Shown here: positions 45,873 through 55,679 of the stretch, piece by piece | Layout: each line of letters starts with the position of its first letter | Position numbering within the stretch: position 1 is the stretch's first letter | Source of the DNA: Thiodiazotropha sp040506775 | GTDB taxonomy: Bacteria > Pseudomonadota > Gammaproteobacteria > Chromatiales > Chromatiaceae | DNA: 64,000 nucleotides | Assembly (NCBI GenBank): GCA_040506775.1 | Contig: JBEVWC010000022.1 | Span: forward strand, 56,464 to 120,463 | Direction: 5' to 3' | The notes under the pieces: generated by a model | Told to the model about the DNA's origin: nothing | Database searches by the model: none | The model's input: the letters and a program-made list of their open reading frames with translations, nothing else | Program-made: the position numbers and the translations under genes

Positions 45873-46631
45873 ATGTCAGTTGAGTTATTCAATAACGGTA
45901 GCCACATATGCGTGGCGTTCAGGGATCTGGTTTCCGGCGAAGCAGTGCAGGCCAATCAGTTTCTAATCTATGACCACCAGCACGCAGCGCTGATTGATCC
46001 CGGTGGTGAGTTGACCTATTCCCGTCTGTTCATGGCGATCAGCGATTACATGAACGTGAAGAAGCTGGACTACGTCGTGGCATCCCATCAGGATCCCGAC
46101 ATCGTGGCTTCGGTCAACAAATGGCTGGTGGGTACCGATTGCAAGGTGGTGGTACCGGCGTTGTGGGAACGGTTCATTCCCCATTTCACCCGCCCGGGCC
46201 GTCTGGTCGACCGGGTTGTGCCGATTCCGGACGAGGGCACCAACCTGCAGCTTGGTAACATTCGTCTCAAGGCCCTGCCGGCGCACTTTCTGCATGCCGA
46301 AGGCAACTTCCAGTTCTACGATCCGCTCAGCCGGATTCTGTTTTCGGGTGACCTGGGTGCGAATCTGCCGCCAGGTGACCTGAATGCGCCTATCCGCAAG
46401 CTATCGGAAATTCTTCCCTACATGGAGGGTTTCCATCGGCGCTATATGAATTCCAACAAGGTCTGTCGCCTGTGGGCCAATATGGTCCGCCAACTCGATA
46501 TCGATATGATCGTGCCGCAACATGGCCGAGCCTTCGTCGGTAAAAAAGCGGTCAAGGAATTCATCGACTGGGTAGAAAATCTGGAATGTGGCGTGGATCT
46601 GGTGACCCAGGCCAACTATCGGGTGCCCTGA
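45873..46631 (+). CDS. Diiron-type metallo-beta-lactamase-fold (flavodiiron-like) protein
   Basis: 252-residue protein with the MBL fold and no flavodoxin domain. Metal-ligand set: SHQDPD (residues 71-76, standing for HxExD), H138/H141 region PAHFLHAEGNF, SGDLG (D160), and QHG near 217. This resembles the oxygen-binding diiron (ODP) type. It could sense or reduce O2 or NO; that is inference. Monogenic, with TATACT about 45764-45769 as a possible -10 box. Confidence 0.85.
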   Translation: MSVELFNNGSHICVAFRDLVSGEAVQANQFLIYDHQHAALIDPGGELTYSRLFMAISDYMNVKKLDYVVASHQDPDIVASVNKWLVGTDCKVVVPALWERFIPHFTRPGRLVDRVVPIPDEGTNLQLGNIRLKALPAHFLHAEGNFQFYDPLSRILFSGDLGANLPPGDLNAPIRKLSEILPYMEGFHRRYMNSNKVCRLWANMVRQLDIDMIVPQHGRAFVGKKAVKEFIDWVENLECGVDLVTQANYRVP

Positions 46632-46757
46632 AGCTGATCCGTCAGCCAGCCTGTCCGGATTTCCGAAACCCGCCTGAAAATCCTCTGCACCACGGTGCCG
46701 TACGCAGTGCGGCCCGTGGGTCATCCGCTGATCATTGAGCCTATCGGATGGTTTGTC

Positions 46758-47693
46758 TCAACCGAACCAGAAGTTGAGGCTTTTCTCGAGAAACTCCTCA
46801 ACCGGCATGTAGTGGGAACCGTCACAGGAGAAGGTCAATCCCAGCATACCGTTCATGATGTTGATCGATGCACTGCGCAGATAGATGGTTTCGTCGGCAA
46901 AACGCAAGGCCTTGAACTGATCGAGAATCTGCCGCAGCTGTTCCCGGGTGATCCTGGCGCGTTCCGGGTAGGGATGCAGCGGATAGGCCAGTACGATATC
47001 CGGATCGATGATCTCCTCGACCCCATGGATGTGGTAGGTATAGGGATCCTCCATCTGCCAGAACGAGCAGCGGCCACTGGAGTAGTGGATCTTGCAGTGA
47101 AAAACCCCATGTTCGGTGATCAGGTCGTAGACGGTGTTGTTGACCGAATCGATGCGCTCATCGAGACGACTCTGAATCCGTTGCTGCATGAACAGCTGGC
47201 CCCTGACCGCAGGGTCGCCCTTGAACTGCTGCCATTTCGGCAGACTCTCAACCCCGTCGCTGTTATCGACCAGTTTGTCCAGGGAAAAGTCCGCCGCGAT
47301 GAAGCCCATGAGTTTGTCATTGTGACGCACCGCCTGCAGGGCCGTGACACACTCCCGATGCGAAAACTGGCTGTGATAGACCGACGACAGCATGATGCCT
47401 TTAAAGGGCAGGTTGTTTTTCAGATAAGGACGGTTTGATAGATCTCTGCCCCGCCATCCGGGATTCCGCTCCTGGGGACTGATCAGCGAAGAGATCTCCA
47501 TGCCTTGCAGATCCCAGGCGTAGAGAAACTCACAATGGGTGATTTCCCCGATATGCTGTTTCAACACCTCATCCAGGGCGTCCGCATCGTGCCACACGGG
47601 TACGCACAAACCGGCCAGTTTCGACAGGGGTTCACCGATGGCACTGGCCAGGGCGTCTTTCTTTGAGAGGATGATCTGCTTGATTTGAGTCAT
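46758..47693 (-). CDS. PDC-type sensor domain protein
   Basis: 311-residue soluble protein with no membrane helix. Residues about 20-165 fit a PDC/Cache-type sensor: DLSNRPYLKNNLPFKGIMLSSVY and LMGFIAADFSLDKL mark the fold. The C-terminal half has no recognised output domain. Many such proteins bind small metabolites. Convergent with the diiron protein gene, 126 bp apart. Confidence 0.75.
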   Translation of the reverse strand: MTQIKQIILSKKDALASAIGEPLSKLAGLCVPVWHDADALDEVLKQHIGEITHCEFLYAWDLQGMEISSLISPQERNPGWRGRDLSNRPYLKNNLPFKGIMLSSVYHSQFSHRECVTALQAVRHNDKLMGFIAADFSLDKLVDNSDGVESLPKWQQFKGDPAVRGQLFMQQRIQSRLDERIDSVNNTVYDLITEHGVFHCKIHYSSGRCSFWQMEDPYTYHIHGVEEIIDPDIVLAYPLHPYPERARITREQLRQILDQFKALRFADETIYLRSASINIMNGMLGLTFSCDGSHYMPVEEFLEKSLNFWFG

Positions 47694-47928
47694 GGTCGGA
47701 GCGCGGAATTGACAGGACGATTCAACTTCATTTTCGTGTTCCTGATCGTATGATCGGCATGTGTGGGGTGGCGGATTATTCTCGCGACCCGGGATTACAA
47801 CTGGCGTACCCGGCCAGATACCCGGTGAATGGATCGCAATGAACCGTCGGGTGTACAGAAGCGGGTCGCTTTTGCGTGTACAATCAGCTGTTCTTTATAC
47901 CAAAAAATGCTGCTAAAGGATCTCTTCT

Positions 47929-48999
47929 GTGACGCCACTGAAAAATGACCGCTTCTTACGCGCCCTGATGCGCGAACCCGTCGATATGACCCCGGTTTGG
48001 ATGATGAGACAGGCCGGTCGTTATCTTCCTGAATACCGGGCGACGCGGGCCAAGGCGGGCAGTTTCATGGATCTCTGCCGCAATCCGGAGCTGGCCTGTG
48101 AAGTGACCCTGCAACCCCTGGAACGTTATCCCCTGGACGCGGCCATCCTGTTCTCGGATATTCTCACCGTGCCCGATGCGATGGGGCTGGGGCTCTACTT
48201 CACCGAAGGTGAGGGTCCGCATTTTGAGCGCCCGGTCACCGATGAGGCCGCGGTGGACGCCCTGGGGCTACCGGATATGAGCCAGGACCTGGGATACGTC
48301 ATGGACGCGGTCAGCACCATTCGCCGGGAACTCGATGGGCGGGTTCCGCTGATCGGCTTCAGTGGCAGCCCCTGGACCCTGGCCACCTACATGGTGGAGG
48401 GCGGTGGGACGAAAAACTTCTCCAAGGTGAAAGGCATGATGTTCGATCGTCCGGACCTGATGCACCGCCTGCTGGGCAAGGTGGCCGCGGCGGTGACGGA
48501 TTACCTCAATGCCCAGATCGCGGCGGGTGCCCAGGCGGTGATGATCTTCGATACCTGGGGCGGCGTCCTGACCCCGCAGCACTACCAGCACTTCTCTCTG
48601 AATTACATGCAGCAGATTCTGCAAGGTCTCACCAAAGAGGCGGACGGGCGCCGGATTCCGACTATCCTGTTTACCAAGGGTGGCAGTCTCTGGTTGGAGC
48701 CGATGGCCGATACCGGCTGCGATGCCCTGGGGATCGACTGGACCCTCAACCTCGCGGACGCGCGTCGCCGGGTGGGTGAGCGGGTCGCTCTGCAGGGTAA
48801 TCTGGATCCCTGCACCCTGTATGCCTCCCCGGAACGGATCCGGGAAGAGGTGGCGCAGGTTCTCGCCAGTTACGGTGCGGGTAGCGGGCACGTATTCAAC
48901 CTGGGTCACGGCATCCACCCGGAGATCGATCCGGAACATGCGGGTGTATTTGTCGAGGCGGTGCACGAATTGAGTCTTCCCTACCACGCGTCAGCTTGA
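47929..48999 (+). CDS. hemE: Uroporphyrinogen decarboxylase
   Basis: 356-residue heme-pathway enzyme converting uroporphyrinogen III to coproporphyrinogen III. MRQAGRYLPEYR and GFSGSPWTLATYMVEGG are the two family signatures. The start is GTG at 47929 with AAGGA about 10 nt upstream. 10 bp before the next gene, so probably cotranscribed with it. Confidence 0.97.
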   Translation: MTPLKNDRFLRALMREPVDMTPVWMMRQAGRYLPEYRATRAKAGSFMDLCRNPELACEVTLQPLERYPLDAAILFSDILTVPDAMGLGLYFTEGEGPHFERPVTDEAAVDALGLPDMSQDLGYVMDAVSTIRRELDGRVPLIGFSGSPWTLATYMVEGGGTKNFSKVKGMMFDRPDLMHRLLGKVAAAVTDYLNAQIAAGAQAVMIFDTWGGVLTPQHYQHFSLNYMQQILQGLTKEADGRRIPTILFTKGGSLWLEPMADTGCDALGIDWTLNLADARRRVGERVALQGNLDPCTLYASPERIREEVAQVLASYGAGSGHVFNLGHGIHPEIDPEHAGVFVEAVHELSLPYHASA

Positions 49000-49009
49000 G
49001 GTCGAACCT

Positions 49010-49897
49010 ATGCGAGTCACGATTCTGGGATTGGGTCTGATGGGTCTTCCAATCGCCCACCGGCTGATGCAGAAAGGCCATGAGGTCACTGCCTGGAACC
49101 GCGGTGAGATGCGACTGGAGCAGGCCAAGTCCGAAGGTGTGCCTATCGAGGCGGATCTGCTCAAGGCGGTGAACAACAATGAATTGTTACTCTTGACCCT
49201 GAGTGATGCCGAGGCGATCGATGCGGTGTTGTTCAGTCCATCCCTGGAGGGCCATCTGCAGGGTAAGACGGTGATTCAGATGGGTACCATCTCACCGGAT
49301 GAGAGCCGTGCGCTGGCGCAACGGGTACAAGCCGTTGGGGGCGAGTATCTCGAGGCCCCGGTACTTGGCAGCATCCCGGAAGCCCAGGCCGGCGAACTGA
49401 TCGTCATGGCGGCCGGTCCCGAGCCGGTCTACCACCATTGCCTGCTGTTGCTGCGGGGTTTGGGCAAGGAGGTCGACCGGGTTGGGAATGTGGGGCAGGC
49501 TGCGGCGATGAAGCTGGCCATGAATCAGTTGATTGCCGCGCTCACGGTGGGATTTTCCCAAAGTCTGGGACTGGTCAAGGCGGAAGGGGTCGATGTTGAG
49601 CAGTTCATGAAACTGTTGCGTGAGAGTGCGTTGTACGCCCCCACTTTCGATAAAAAGCTGCAGAAATATCAGGAACACGACTACGGCAAAGCGAATTTTC
49701 CCCTCAAGCACCTGATCAAGGATGTGCGCTTGTTCAAGCAGGTGGCGGAATCATCCGGGATGAATGCGGAAGTCGCCAATGCCACCCTGAGTGTCCTGCT
49801 TAAAGGGGAAGAGGCGGGTTATGGGGAAGATGACTATTCCGCCCTGTACGAGGCGATCAACCCGGGATTTGATGCGGAAACCGACATCGGGTGTTGA
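49010..49897 (+). CDS. NAD(P)-dependent beta-hydroxyacid dehydrogenase family
   Basis: 295-residue 6-phosphogluconate/3-hydroxyisobutyrate dehydrogenase-type protein. N-terminal Rossmann motif LGLGLMGLPIAHRLMQKGH; middle GSIPEAQAG; catalytic Lys in AAMKLAMNQLIAALTVGFSQSLGL. Substrate unknown (hydroxyisobutyrate, tartronate semialdehyde or succinic semialdehyde are possible). Follows hemE by 10 bp. Confidence 0.9.
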   Translation: MRVTILGLGLMGLPIAHRLMQKGHEVTAWNRGEMRLEQAKSEGVPIEADLLKAVNNNELLLLTLSDAEAIDAVLFSPSLEGHLQGKTVIQMGTISPDESRALAQRVQAVGGEYLEAPVLGSIPEAQAGELIVMAAGPEPVYHHCLLLLRGLGKEVDRVGNVGQAAAMKLAMNQLIAALTVGFSQSLGLVKAEGVDVEQFMKLLRESALYAPTFDKKLQKYQEHDYGKANFPLKHLIKDVRLFKQVAESSGMNAEVANATLSVLLKGEEAGYGEDDYSALYEAINPGFDAETDIGC

Positions 49898-49921
49898 TAG
49901 GATTCGGCCGATCAGCTAATC

Positions 49922-49989
49922 TGTATTATACAAATATACATGTATTATTGGAATTGAGGGCTATTGTAACTACTTGTAGAGTACAATAG
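49922..49989. promoter_or_regulatory. Cluster of TGTA/TACA dyads upstream of TIGR01777 gene
   Basis: TGTATTATACA (49922-49932), ATACATGTAT (49936-49945) and CTATTGTA...TACAATAG (arms 49961-49968 and 49982-49989, perfect) lie within 68 bp. Repeated TGTA/TACA half-sites suggest an operator for a dimeric repressor. Identity unknown. Confidence 0.45.
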
Positions 49990-50073
49990 GCCAGAAATCA
50001 CGTGCTGACCAAGTGGCAACCGGAATGGGCTGGTTGATCCATGAATACGATAATCCGTGATGCGGAGATTGTC

Positions 50074-50937
50074 ATGAAAATCGCCTTGACCGGTGCGAGT
50101 GGCTTCGTGGGCAGTCACCTGTCGATCGCTCTGAAGCGACAGGGTCATCAGATCGTGGCCCTGAGCCGCTTCGACTTCAATCAATCGGTATCCCACCTGA
50201 CCCGTCAGTTGCAGGGGTGTGACGCGGTGATCAATCTGGCTGGTGAGCCGATCAACCGGCGCTGGACGGAGCAGTACAAACGGGCCATGGTGTCGAGCCG
50301 AGTGGAAACCACGCGGATGTTGGTGCGTGCCATGGAGGACCTGGAGATACGGCCCAAAACCTTTATCTCGACCTCCGCAATCGGCGCCTTCGACGATCAG
50401 GGCCGTTACACAGAAGCCGACCCTCCCAACGCAGAGGATTTTCTTGGCAGGCTCGCCAAGGATTGGGAACAGGCGGCCCGGGAAGCCGAGCCCCTGGGTA
50501 TCCGTACCCTGATCTTCCGTCTGGCACTGGTGTTGGGTCCGGACGGGGGCCTGTTGAAGCAGTTGCTTATCCCGTTCCGCATGGGCGTGGGCGGACCGAT
50601 CGGAGACGGTCAGCAGGCTTTTTCCTGGATTCATGTGGATGACCTGGTCGATGCCTATCTGTTCGCGCTCAAGGAGTCCCGCCTGGAGGGCGTGTTTCAT
50701 CTCTCCGCACCCAAGCCCGTGACCAATGGGATCTTCAGCCGCCTGCTCGGCAGGGTTCTGCATCGTCCTGCCCTGATCCGGATTCCCTTCACGATGCTCA
50801 AGCTGATGTTTGGTGAAGCGGCAGGGGTGATGATCAGTGGCCAGTGGGTGGTGTCAAAGCGTCTGCCGGAATCCGGTTTCCAGTTCCGTTTTCCGGAACT
50901 GGAGATGGCTTTGGAAAACCTGGTGCGCCGAGCGTGA
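50074..50937 (+). CDS. TIGR01777-family NAD-dependent epimerase-like oxidoreductase
   Basis: 287-residue extended SDR. Rossmann TGASGFVGSHLS at the start, NLAGEPINRRWTEQYKRAM, and the DUF1731 C-terminal region. The reaction is unknown for this family; in some bacteria it is light-regulated. The ATG at 50074 has GGAG about 8 nt upstream; an earlier ATG at 50041 is less likely. The ABC1 kinase starts 3 bp after its stop. Confidence 0.92.
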   Translation: MKIALTGASGFVGSHLSIALKRQGHQIVALSRFDFNQSVSHLTRQLQGCDAVINLAGEPINRRWTEQYKRAMVSSRVETTRMLVRAMEDLEIRPKTFISTSAIGAFDDQGRYTEADPPNAEDFLGRLAKDWEQAAREAEPLGIRTLIFRLALVLGPDGGLLKQLLIPFRMGVGGPIGDGQQAFSWIHVDDLVDAYLFALKESRLEGVFHLSAPKPVTNGIFSRLLGRVLHRPALIRIPFTMLKLMFGEAAGVMISGQWVVSKRLPESGFQFRFPELEMALENLVRRA

Positions 50938-50940
50938 GAC

Positions 50941-52257
50941 ATGGGTGAGCGCATGAGACCGGACCGTTCCATACCCCGCTCCCGGATCAGTCGTCTCGGT
51001 AAGCTCGGTCAACTGGCCGGCGGTCTGGCCCTGGGTGCGATCAGTCAGGGCACTCGCCAGCTGTTGCGGGGCGAACGTCCCTCGGCCAGCGATCTGCTGC
51101 TCACCCCCGCCAATGCCCGGCGTTTGAATGATCGGCTGTCCGAACTGCGGGGTGCTGCCATGAAGGTGGGGCAACTGATCTCCATGGACAGCGGTCAGCT
51201 GCTCCCTGAGTCGGTGAGTGAACTGCTGTCCGGGTTGCGGGAAAATGCGCATCCCATGCCCATCGGGGAGATCAACCAGGTGTTGAGTGCGGCCTGGGGG
51301 TCGGAATGGAGCGAGGCATTCGGACGTTTTCACTTCACCCCCCTGGCCTCCGCCTCGATCGGTCAGGTGCATGAGGCAGAGTTGAAAAGCGGCGAGCATC
51401 TGGCAATCAAGATCCAGTATCCCGGAGTGCGGCAAAGCATCGACAGCGATGTGGACAATGTGGCTCAGCTGTTGAAACTGTTTAAGCAGATTCCGCAACA
51501 TCTCGATTTCAAGCCGATCCTGGCAGAAGCCAAACGCCAGTTGCATGAAGAGGCCGATTATTGCCTCGAGGCCCGCTGGTTGGAACGATATGCGCAACGG
51601 CTCGGAGACGATGCCCGCTTCAAGCTGCCCGGTGTTTACCATGAATGGACCCGGGAGACCGTGCTGTGCATGAGTTATCTCGATGGCGAACCGATCGAGC
51701 GACAGGCTGGTTTACCTGCGGAGGAGCGAAACAGGATTGCGGCTCAGCTGCTTGAGCTGGCATTGAAGGAGGTGTTTCGCTGGGGACTGGTTCAGACCGA
51801 TCCCAATTTCTCGAACTACCGGTACGATACCCGTACCGGTCAGATCCAGCTACTCGACTTCGGCGCCACCCGTGAGTACCCGGAGGCGCGCCGTCAGGCC
51901 CTGAAACAACTGCTGCAGGCCTGTCTCGAAGACAGCGAGGCTGCGATTGTGGATGCGGCCGGGGCAGTGGGTTACATCTGTGATGAGGATCCGCAAACCT
52001 ATCGTCATCAGGTGGTCACCCTGTTACGCATGGTCAGTGAACCACTGCGACAAACCCGATACGACTTCGCCCACACAGATCTGGTGCCGCGCATGAGTGA
52101 GGTGCTCATCGGTATGCGCCTGCAAGCCAGTCATGGCAGCCTGCCCCCCGCTGACGTACTGTTTCTGCATCGCAAGCTGGGGGGGCTCTACCTGCTGTTG
52201 ACCCGTCTCAAGGCCGATTTGAACGTTCAGGAAATCCTCACCCGGGCACTGTTCTGA
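50941..52257 (+). CDS. ABC1/AarF (UbiB-like) atypical kinase
   Basis: 438-residue protein kinase-like ATPase. AAMKVGQLISMDSGQLLP (KxGQ motif), LASASIGQVHEAELKSG, AIKIQYPGVRQSIDSDV, EADYCLEARW and the late QLLDFGATRE (metal-binding DFG) are family signatures. UbiB members support ubiquinone synthesis; this one is a shorter ABC1 form. Coupled to the TIGR01777 gene. Confidence 0.92.
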   Translation: MGERMRPDRSIPRSRISRLGKLGQLAGGLALGAISQGTRQLLRGERPSASDLLLTPANARRLNDRLSELRGAAMKVGQLISMDSGQLLPESVSELLSGLRENAHPMPIGEINQVLSAAWGSEWSEAFGRFHFTPLASASIGQVHEAELKSGEHLAIKIQYPGVRQSIDSDVDNVAQLLKLFKQIPQHLDFKPILAEAKRQLHEEADYCLEARWLERYAQRLGDDARFKLPGVYHEWTRETVLCMSYLDGEPIERQAGLPAEERNRIAAQLLELALKEVFRWGLVQTDPNFSNYRYDTRTGQIQLLDFGATREYPEARRQALKQLLQACLEDSEAAIVDAAGAVGYICDEDPQTYRHQVVTLLRMVSEPLRQTRYDFAHTDLVPRMSEVLIGMRLQASHGSLPPADVLFLHRKLGGLYLLLTRLKADLNVQEILTRALF

Positions 52258-52296
52258 AGGGCAGGGACATGCCTGTGCATGACCCTGCCGTCGATG

Positions 52297-55200
52297 TCAT
52301 CCTTTGATGATCAAAAAGCCCCAGAACTCATGTTTTACCGTGGAGAAGTCCCCGCTGGCCTCGTCTTTCGGGTTGATGGTCTGGTAATAGGGGATTCCGA
52401 TCTGATCCACCCACATGGGGTCTTCCGCGCCCGGCATGGGCAGGTTGATAAAGGATCCGTTATAAACCACATCCACCAAGGGCTGTGCATCCACGCCCAT
52501 ACCGATCGAGTTGTAGATGCGTATGTGCTCACCGGGTTGTGCATAGTTGCCCAGGTTGATTGAGATCACCGGATCCCGTTGTGCATTGATGACGATCAGA
52601 TGCGCCCGGCTGGGGTCGTACTCATTGGGACGAATGGTGATTTCCGTGCGTGCGACATGGAACTCGTCCAGATTGCCCGGGTAGCTGCAGGCCAGGCAGC
52701 TGTCGGTGCGGGAGTAGAGCGCCACATTGTCTTCGAACACCATGTTGGTTGCATCATAGGCCTGGGTTTGGAGATTGTGTCCGTACACATAGTTTTCGGT
52801 GAAGTGCTGGTCGGTACCGCCGCTCTTGCCGAACTGAACCTGGGTACGCGCGCGAAAATTGCGGGTGCCGTCACCCAGCTTGCGCGCGCCGAACACCAGG
52901 TTGCCTTTTCCATACATCGAACTGAGTACGGCGCTTCCACTGCTGCGTGAGTAGAGCTGAAACGGGTTGGAGAAATTCCCGGCCACGATGTTTTCATAGA
53001 GGTATCTGGGTGTGCCTGATTCGTTCTGAGCGTAGATGCCCGGACCATGGGGCCGGACGTCGGACACCATGCCGTTGTCATAGACGATGTTTCCGTACAG
53101 GACATTGTTTTCGGCGCGACGCCAGGTGCCAATCCCCATGGAAAGATCGTGAATGATATTGTTGACCAGGCGGATGTTGTTGCCACCGTCAATACGCATG
53201 TAGGCCCGTTGCACCTCACCCGCATCCACAATGGATTGGGCGATTTCGTTGTATACCTCAGCGGTTACGTCGCCGCCGTATTCACCACCGGGAATGTAGT
53301 AGTCCGGATTGAAGCGGCGCCAGCTGTCCGTGGGCAGAGCGGTCATCTCCAGATCCCAGACATAGACATGATCCGAGGTCATGGGCCAGCTGAAATAGAG
53401 TCCGCTATCGATGCGTACCCGTGCGCCCTGTACGGGACGGATGTGAATGGCGCGCCCCGGCGAGCCCTGCAGGCGGACCGGCCAGAAACGGGTCTCTTCC
53501 CCCACCTCGAAACTGCCGAACAGGGGTGAGACGTAATCCCCCTCCTGTAACCAGATGATGGAGTTGTCCGGAATCGTGCCGGTCATTTGCAGTGCATCAA
53601 ACAGGTTCCAGGGATCCACCTCGGTACCCTGGCCTGCACCCAGAGCCACGTTCGCGGAGACCCAGAATTCGTGATAACCGGGTTGCAGTTCAACGATTGA
53701 AGACCAGCGGGCGCGTTCCGATGGGTTCGCAATGACCGATGATGAAATGGGTGTGGCGACGGCGTGTGACAGGGTTGCCGGATAAATCTGGGTGACATTA
53801 TCAGAACCCGGCTGTTCCTCTTCCGCTGTACTCTGGTCTGCCCGGCGAATGATCAGGAACGCGCCGAATTCCCGTTTCACCGTACTGAAATCGTTCGCTG
53901 AATCCGCGGGATTGAGTGGCTGCGTCCCTGTGACCGGGCGGTCTTGCCAGTAGGGATCCGATGAACCGCTCATGGGCAGATCGATGAACTGACCGTTGTA
54001 GGTACCGGCCAGCAGGGGTTGTGCACCGGAACGGTAATCGAGGGCGTTATAGATCTGCAGGTAGTCCCCACTCTGAGCATAACGGCCAAGGTCAATGGAA
54101 ACGACAGGATCCCGCTGCGGATTGATCACCACCAGATGGGCCTTACGGGGATCGTAGACATTGGGGCGGATCGCTGCGCGGGGCTGGGAGGGGATGTGTT
54201 CCGTGATATTGCGGTTAGCCGAACAGGCGCCGCAATTCCGGGTGTCCGAGTAATAGACCTGATTGTCGCTGAAAATCATGTTCAGCGGATCTAATTCGGC
54301 GGTCACGGGCTGTTGGCCGTAGATCATGTTTTCAGTGAAGGATTGCAGCGTGCCGCTGCTGTTGCCCATACGCAGAGTTGCCCGTTGCTGGAAGTTACGC
54401 TGTCCATCAGACAACAGTCGGGCACCGTAGAAAACATTACCGGTCACGCTGATTGCGCTCACGCCGCTGTCACCGGAGGCATTCGCGATAAAGGGATCCG
54501 AGAAGTTTCCCGCGATAATGTTCTCTTCGATCGTACGTGGGGTGTTGGAGCGGTTTTGACTGGAGATGCCGATACCCTGGGACCGGCGGTCACTCACAAA
54601 GCCGTTGGAAACGACGATATTGCCGTACACGACACTGTTACTGGCTCTATGGAAGGTGTAGATGCCGTTTGGCAGGGCATGGACGACGTTGTTGATCAGA
54701 CGGATGTCATCGCCTCCGTCGATGCGCATGGGTGCACGCAGATACTCGCCGGCTTCAGCGATAGAGGCGGCAATCTCCGTGTTTCTCAAGCCCGGAATGT
54801 AGTAATCGGGATTGAAGCTGCGCCAGGCGTCATCAGGCAGAGCGGTCATTTCCAGATCCCACACCGAGACATGATCGCCGGTGTAGGGCCAACTGAAGTA
54901 GAGTCCGCCATCGATGCGTACCCGGGCATCCTGTTCCGGTCTGATGTGTATGGCGCGACCCGGACTGCCCTGCAGAGTGACAGGCCAGGCGCGAATTTCA
55001 TCCCCATTGGCGAAGCTTTCGGCAATCGGCGAGACATAGTCTCCGGCTTTCAGCCAGATGATGCTGTTGTCGCTGATGGTGTCGCGTTTCTTCAGGGCGT
55101 CGTAGAGATTCCAGGGATCGGCATCGGTGCCGTTGCCGGCACCGGGTGCGGTATCCGCCGAGACCCAGTATTCGTGATAGCCGGGTGCCAGTTCAACAGT

Positions 55201-55392
55201 ATTGGACCAGCGCAGGCGTTCTGTTTCATCTGCGATGATGTCTGGAGAGATCGGTGTGGCGGGTGGCTGGCTAAGGGTTGCGATGATGGGGTTGGTGGCG
55301 CTTGTCGACCCTTCGGTAAGCGCGGCAGCCTGGGATTCGATCGTGAGTCCCAGTGCAACAAGACAGCCCAGGATGCGTGCGATGTGTTTCAT
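52297..55392 (-). CDS. Secreted right-handed beta-helix protein with tandem duplicated unit
   Basis: 1031-residue exported protein. Signal peptide MKHIARILGCLVALGLTIESQA; then two units of about 465-485 residues, near 46-510 and 545-1031. Shared landmarks in the same order: GYHEYWVSAD/GYHEFWVSAN, WNLYDAL/WNLFDAL, DNSIIWL, GSPGRAIHIRP, FNPDYYIPG and a CxAC pair. The segments DIRLINNVVHALPNGIYTF and NIRLVNNIIHDLSMGIGTW resemble beta-helix coils, as in polysaccharide lyases or surface proteins. GGAGG precedes the ATG at 55392. Substrate unknown; no carbohydrate-lyase catalytic residues could be assigned by eye. Confidence 0.75.
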   Translation of the reverse strand: MKHIARILGCLVALGLTIESQAAALTEGSTSATNPIIATLSQPPATPISPDIIADETERLRWSNTVELAPGYHEYWVSADTAPGAGNGTDADPWNLYDALKKRDTISDNSIIWLKAGDYVSPIAESFANGDEIRAWPVTLQGSPGRAIHIRPEQDARVRIDGGLYFSWPYTGDHVSVWDLEMTALPDDAWRSFNPDYYIPGLRNTEIAASIAEAGEYLRAPMRIDGGDDIRLINNVVHALPNGIYTFHRASNSVVYGNIVVSNGFVSDRRSQGIGISSQNRSNTPRTIEENIIAGNFSDPFIANASGDSGVSAISVTGNVFYGARLLSDGQRNFQQRATLRMGNSSGTLQSFTENMIYGQQPVTAELDPLNMIFSDNQVYYSDTRNCGACSANRNITEHIPSQPRAAIRPNVYDPRKAHLVVINPQRDPVVSIDLGRYAQSGDYLQIYNALDYRSGAQPLLAGTYNGQFIDLPMSGSSDPYWQDRPVTGTQPLNPADSANDFSTVKREFGAFLIIRRADQSTAEEEQPGSDNVTQIYPATLSHAVATPISSSVIANPSERARWSSIVELQPGYHEFWVSANVALGAGQGTEVDPWNLFDALQMTGTIPDNSIIWLQEGDYVSPLFGSFEVGEETRFWPVRLQGSPGRAIHIRPVQGARVRIDSGLYFSWPMTSDHVYVWDLEMTALPTDSWRRFNPDYYIPGGEYGGDVTAEVYNEIAQSIVDAGEVQRAYMRIDGGNNIRLVNNIIHDLSMGIGTWRRAENNVLYGNIVYDNGMVSDVRPHGPGIYAQNESGTPRYLYENIVAGNFSNPFQLYSRSSGSAVLSSMYGKGNLVFGARKLGDGTRNFRARTQVQFGKSGGTDQHFTENYVYGHNLQTQAYDATNMVFEDNVALYSRTDSCLACSYPGNLDEFHVARTEITIRPNEYDPSRAHLIVINAQRDPVISINLGNYAQPGEHIRIYNSIGMGVDAQPLVDVVYNGSFINLPMPGAEDPMWVDQIGIPYYQTINPKDEASGDFSTVKHEFWGFLIIKG

Positions 55393-55679
55393 GAGGTCCT
55401 CCATTACTGCTTCCCTGACGGCATATGAAACAGGATTGAGTGTATTTGAGTCACAAGTTTGATAGTCAGGGTTGGTTCACACTTTCATCGGTGAAAATCA
55501 ACAGAACCAAGCCTGGAGCGTGAAACGGCTAGTGATTCCTGGCGTGTTTGGGCGGAAAATCCCTTGATGACTGTCAATGGCTCTTCATGAGCAATGCAGT
55601 AACATGCCCGCCCAATATTGAGCCGGCACCCTTAATAGGCCCAAAAAAAGGCCCGTTAGGATGCCGGTTTGATAAACCC

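Noticed and set aside
54313..55428. Long plus-strand open frame (371 codons) opposite the beta-helix gene
   Set aside because: It lies antisense to a gene with a signal peptide, good ribosome site and an internal protein duplication; its translation shows no domain pattern.
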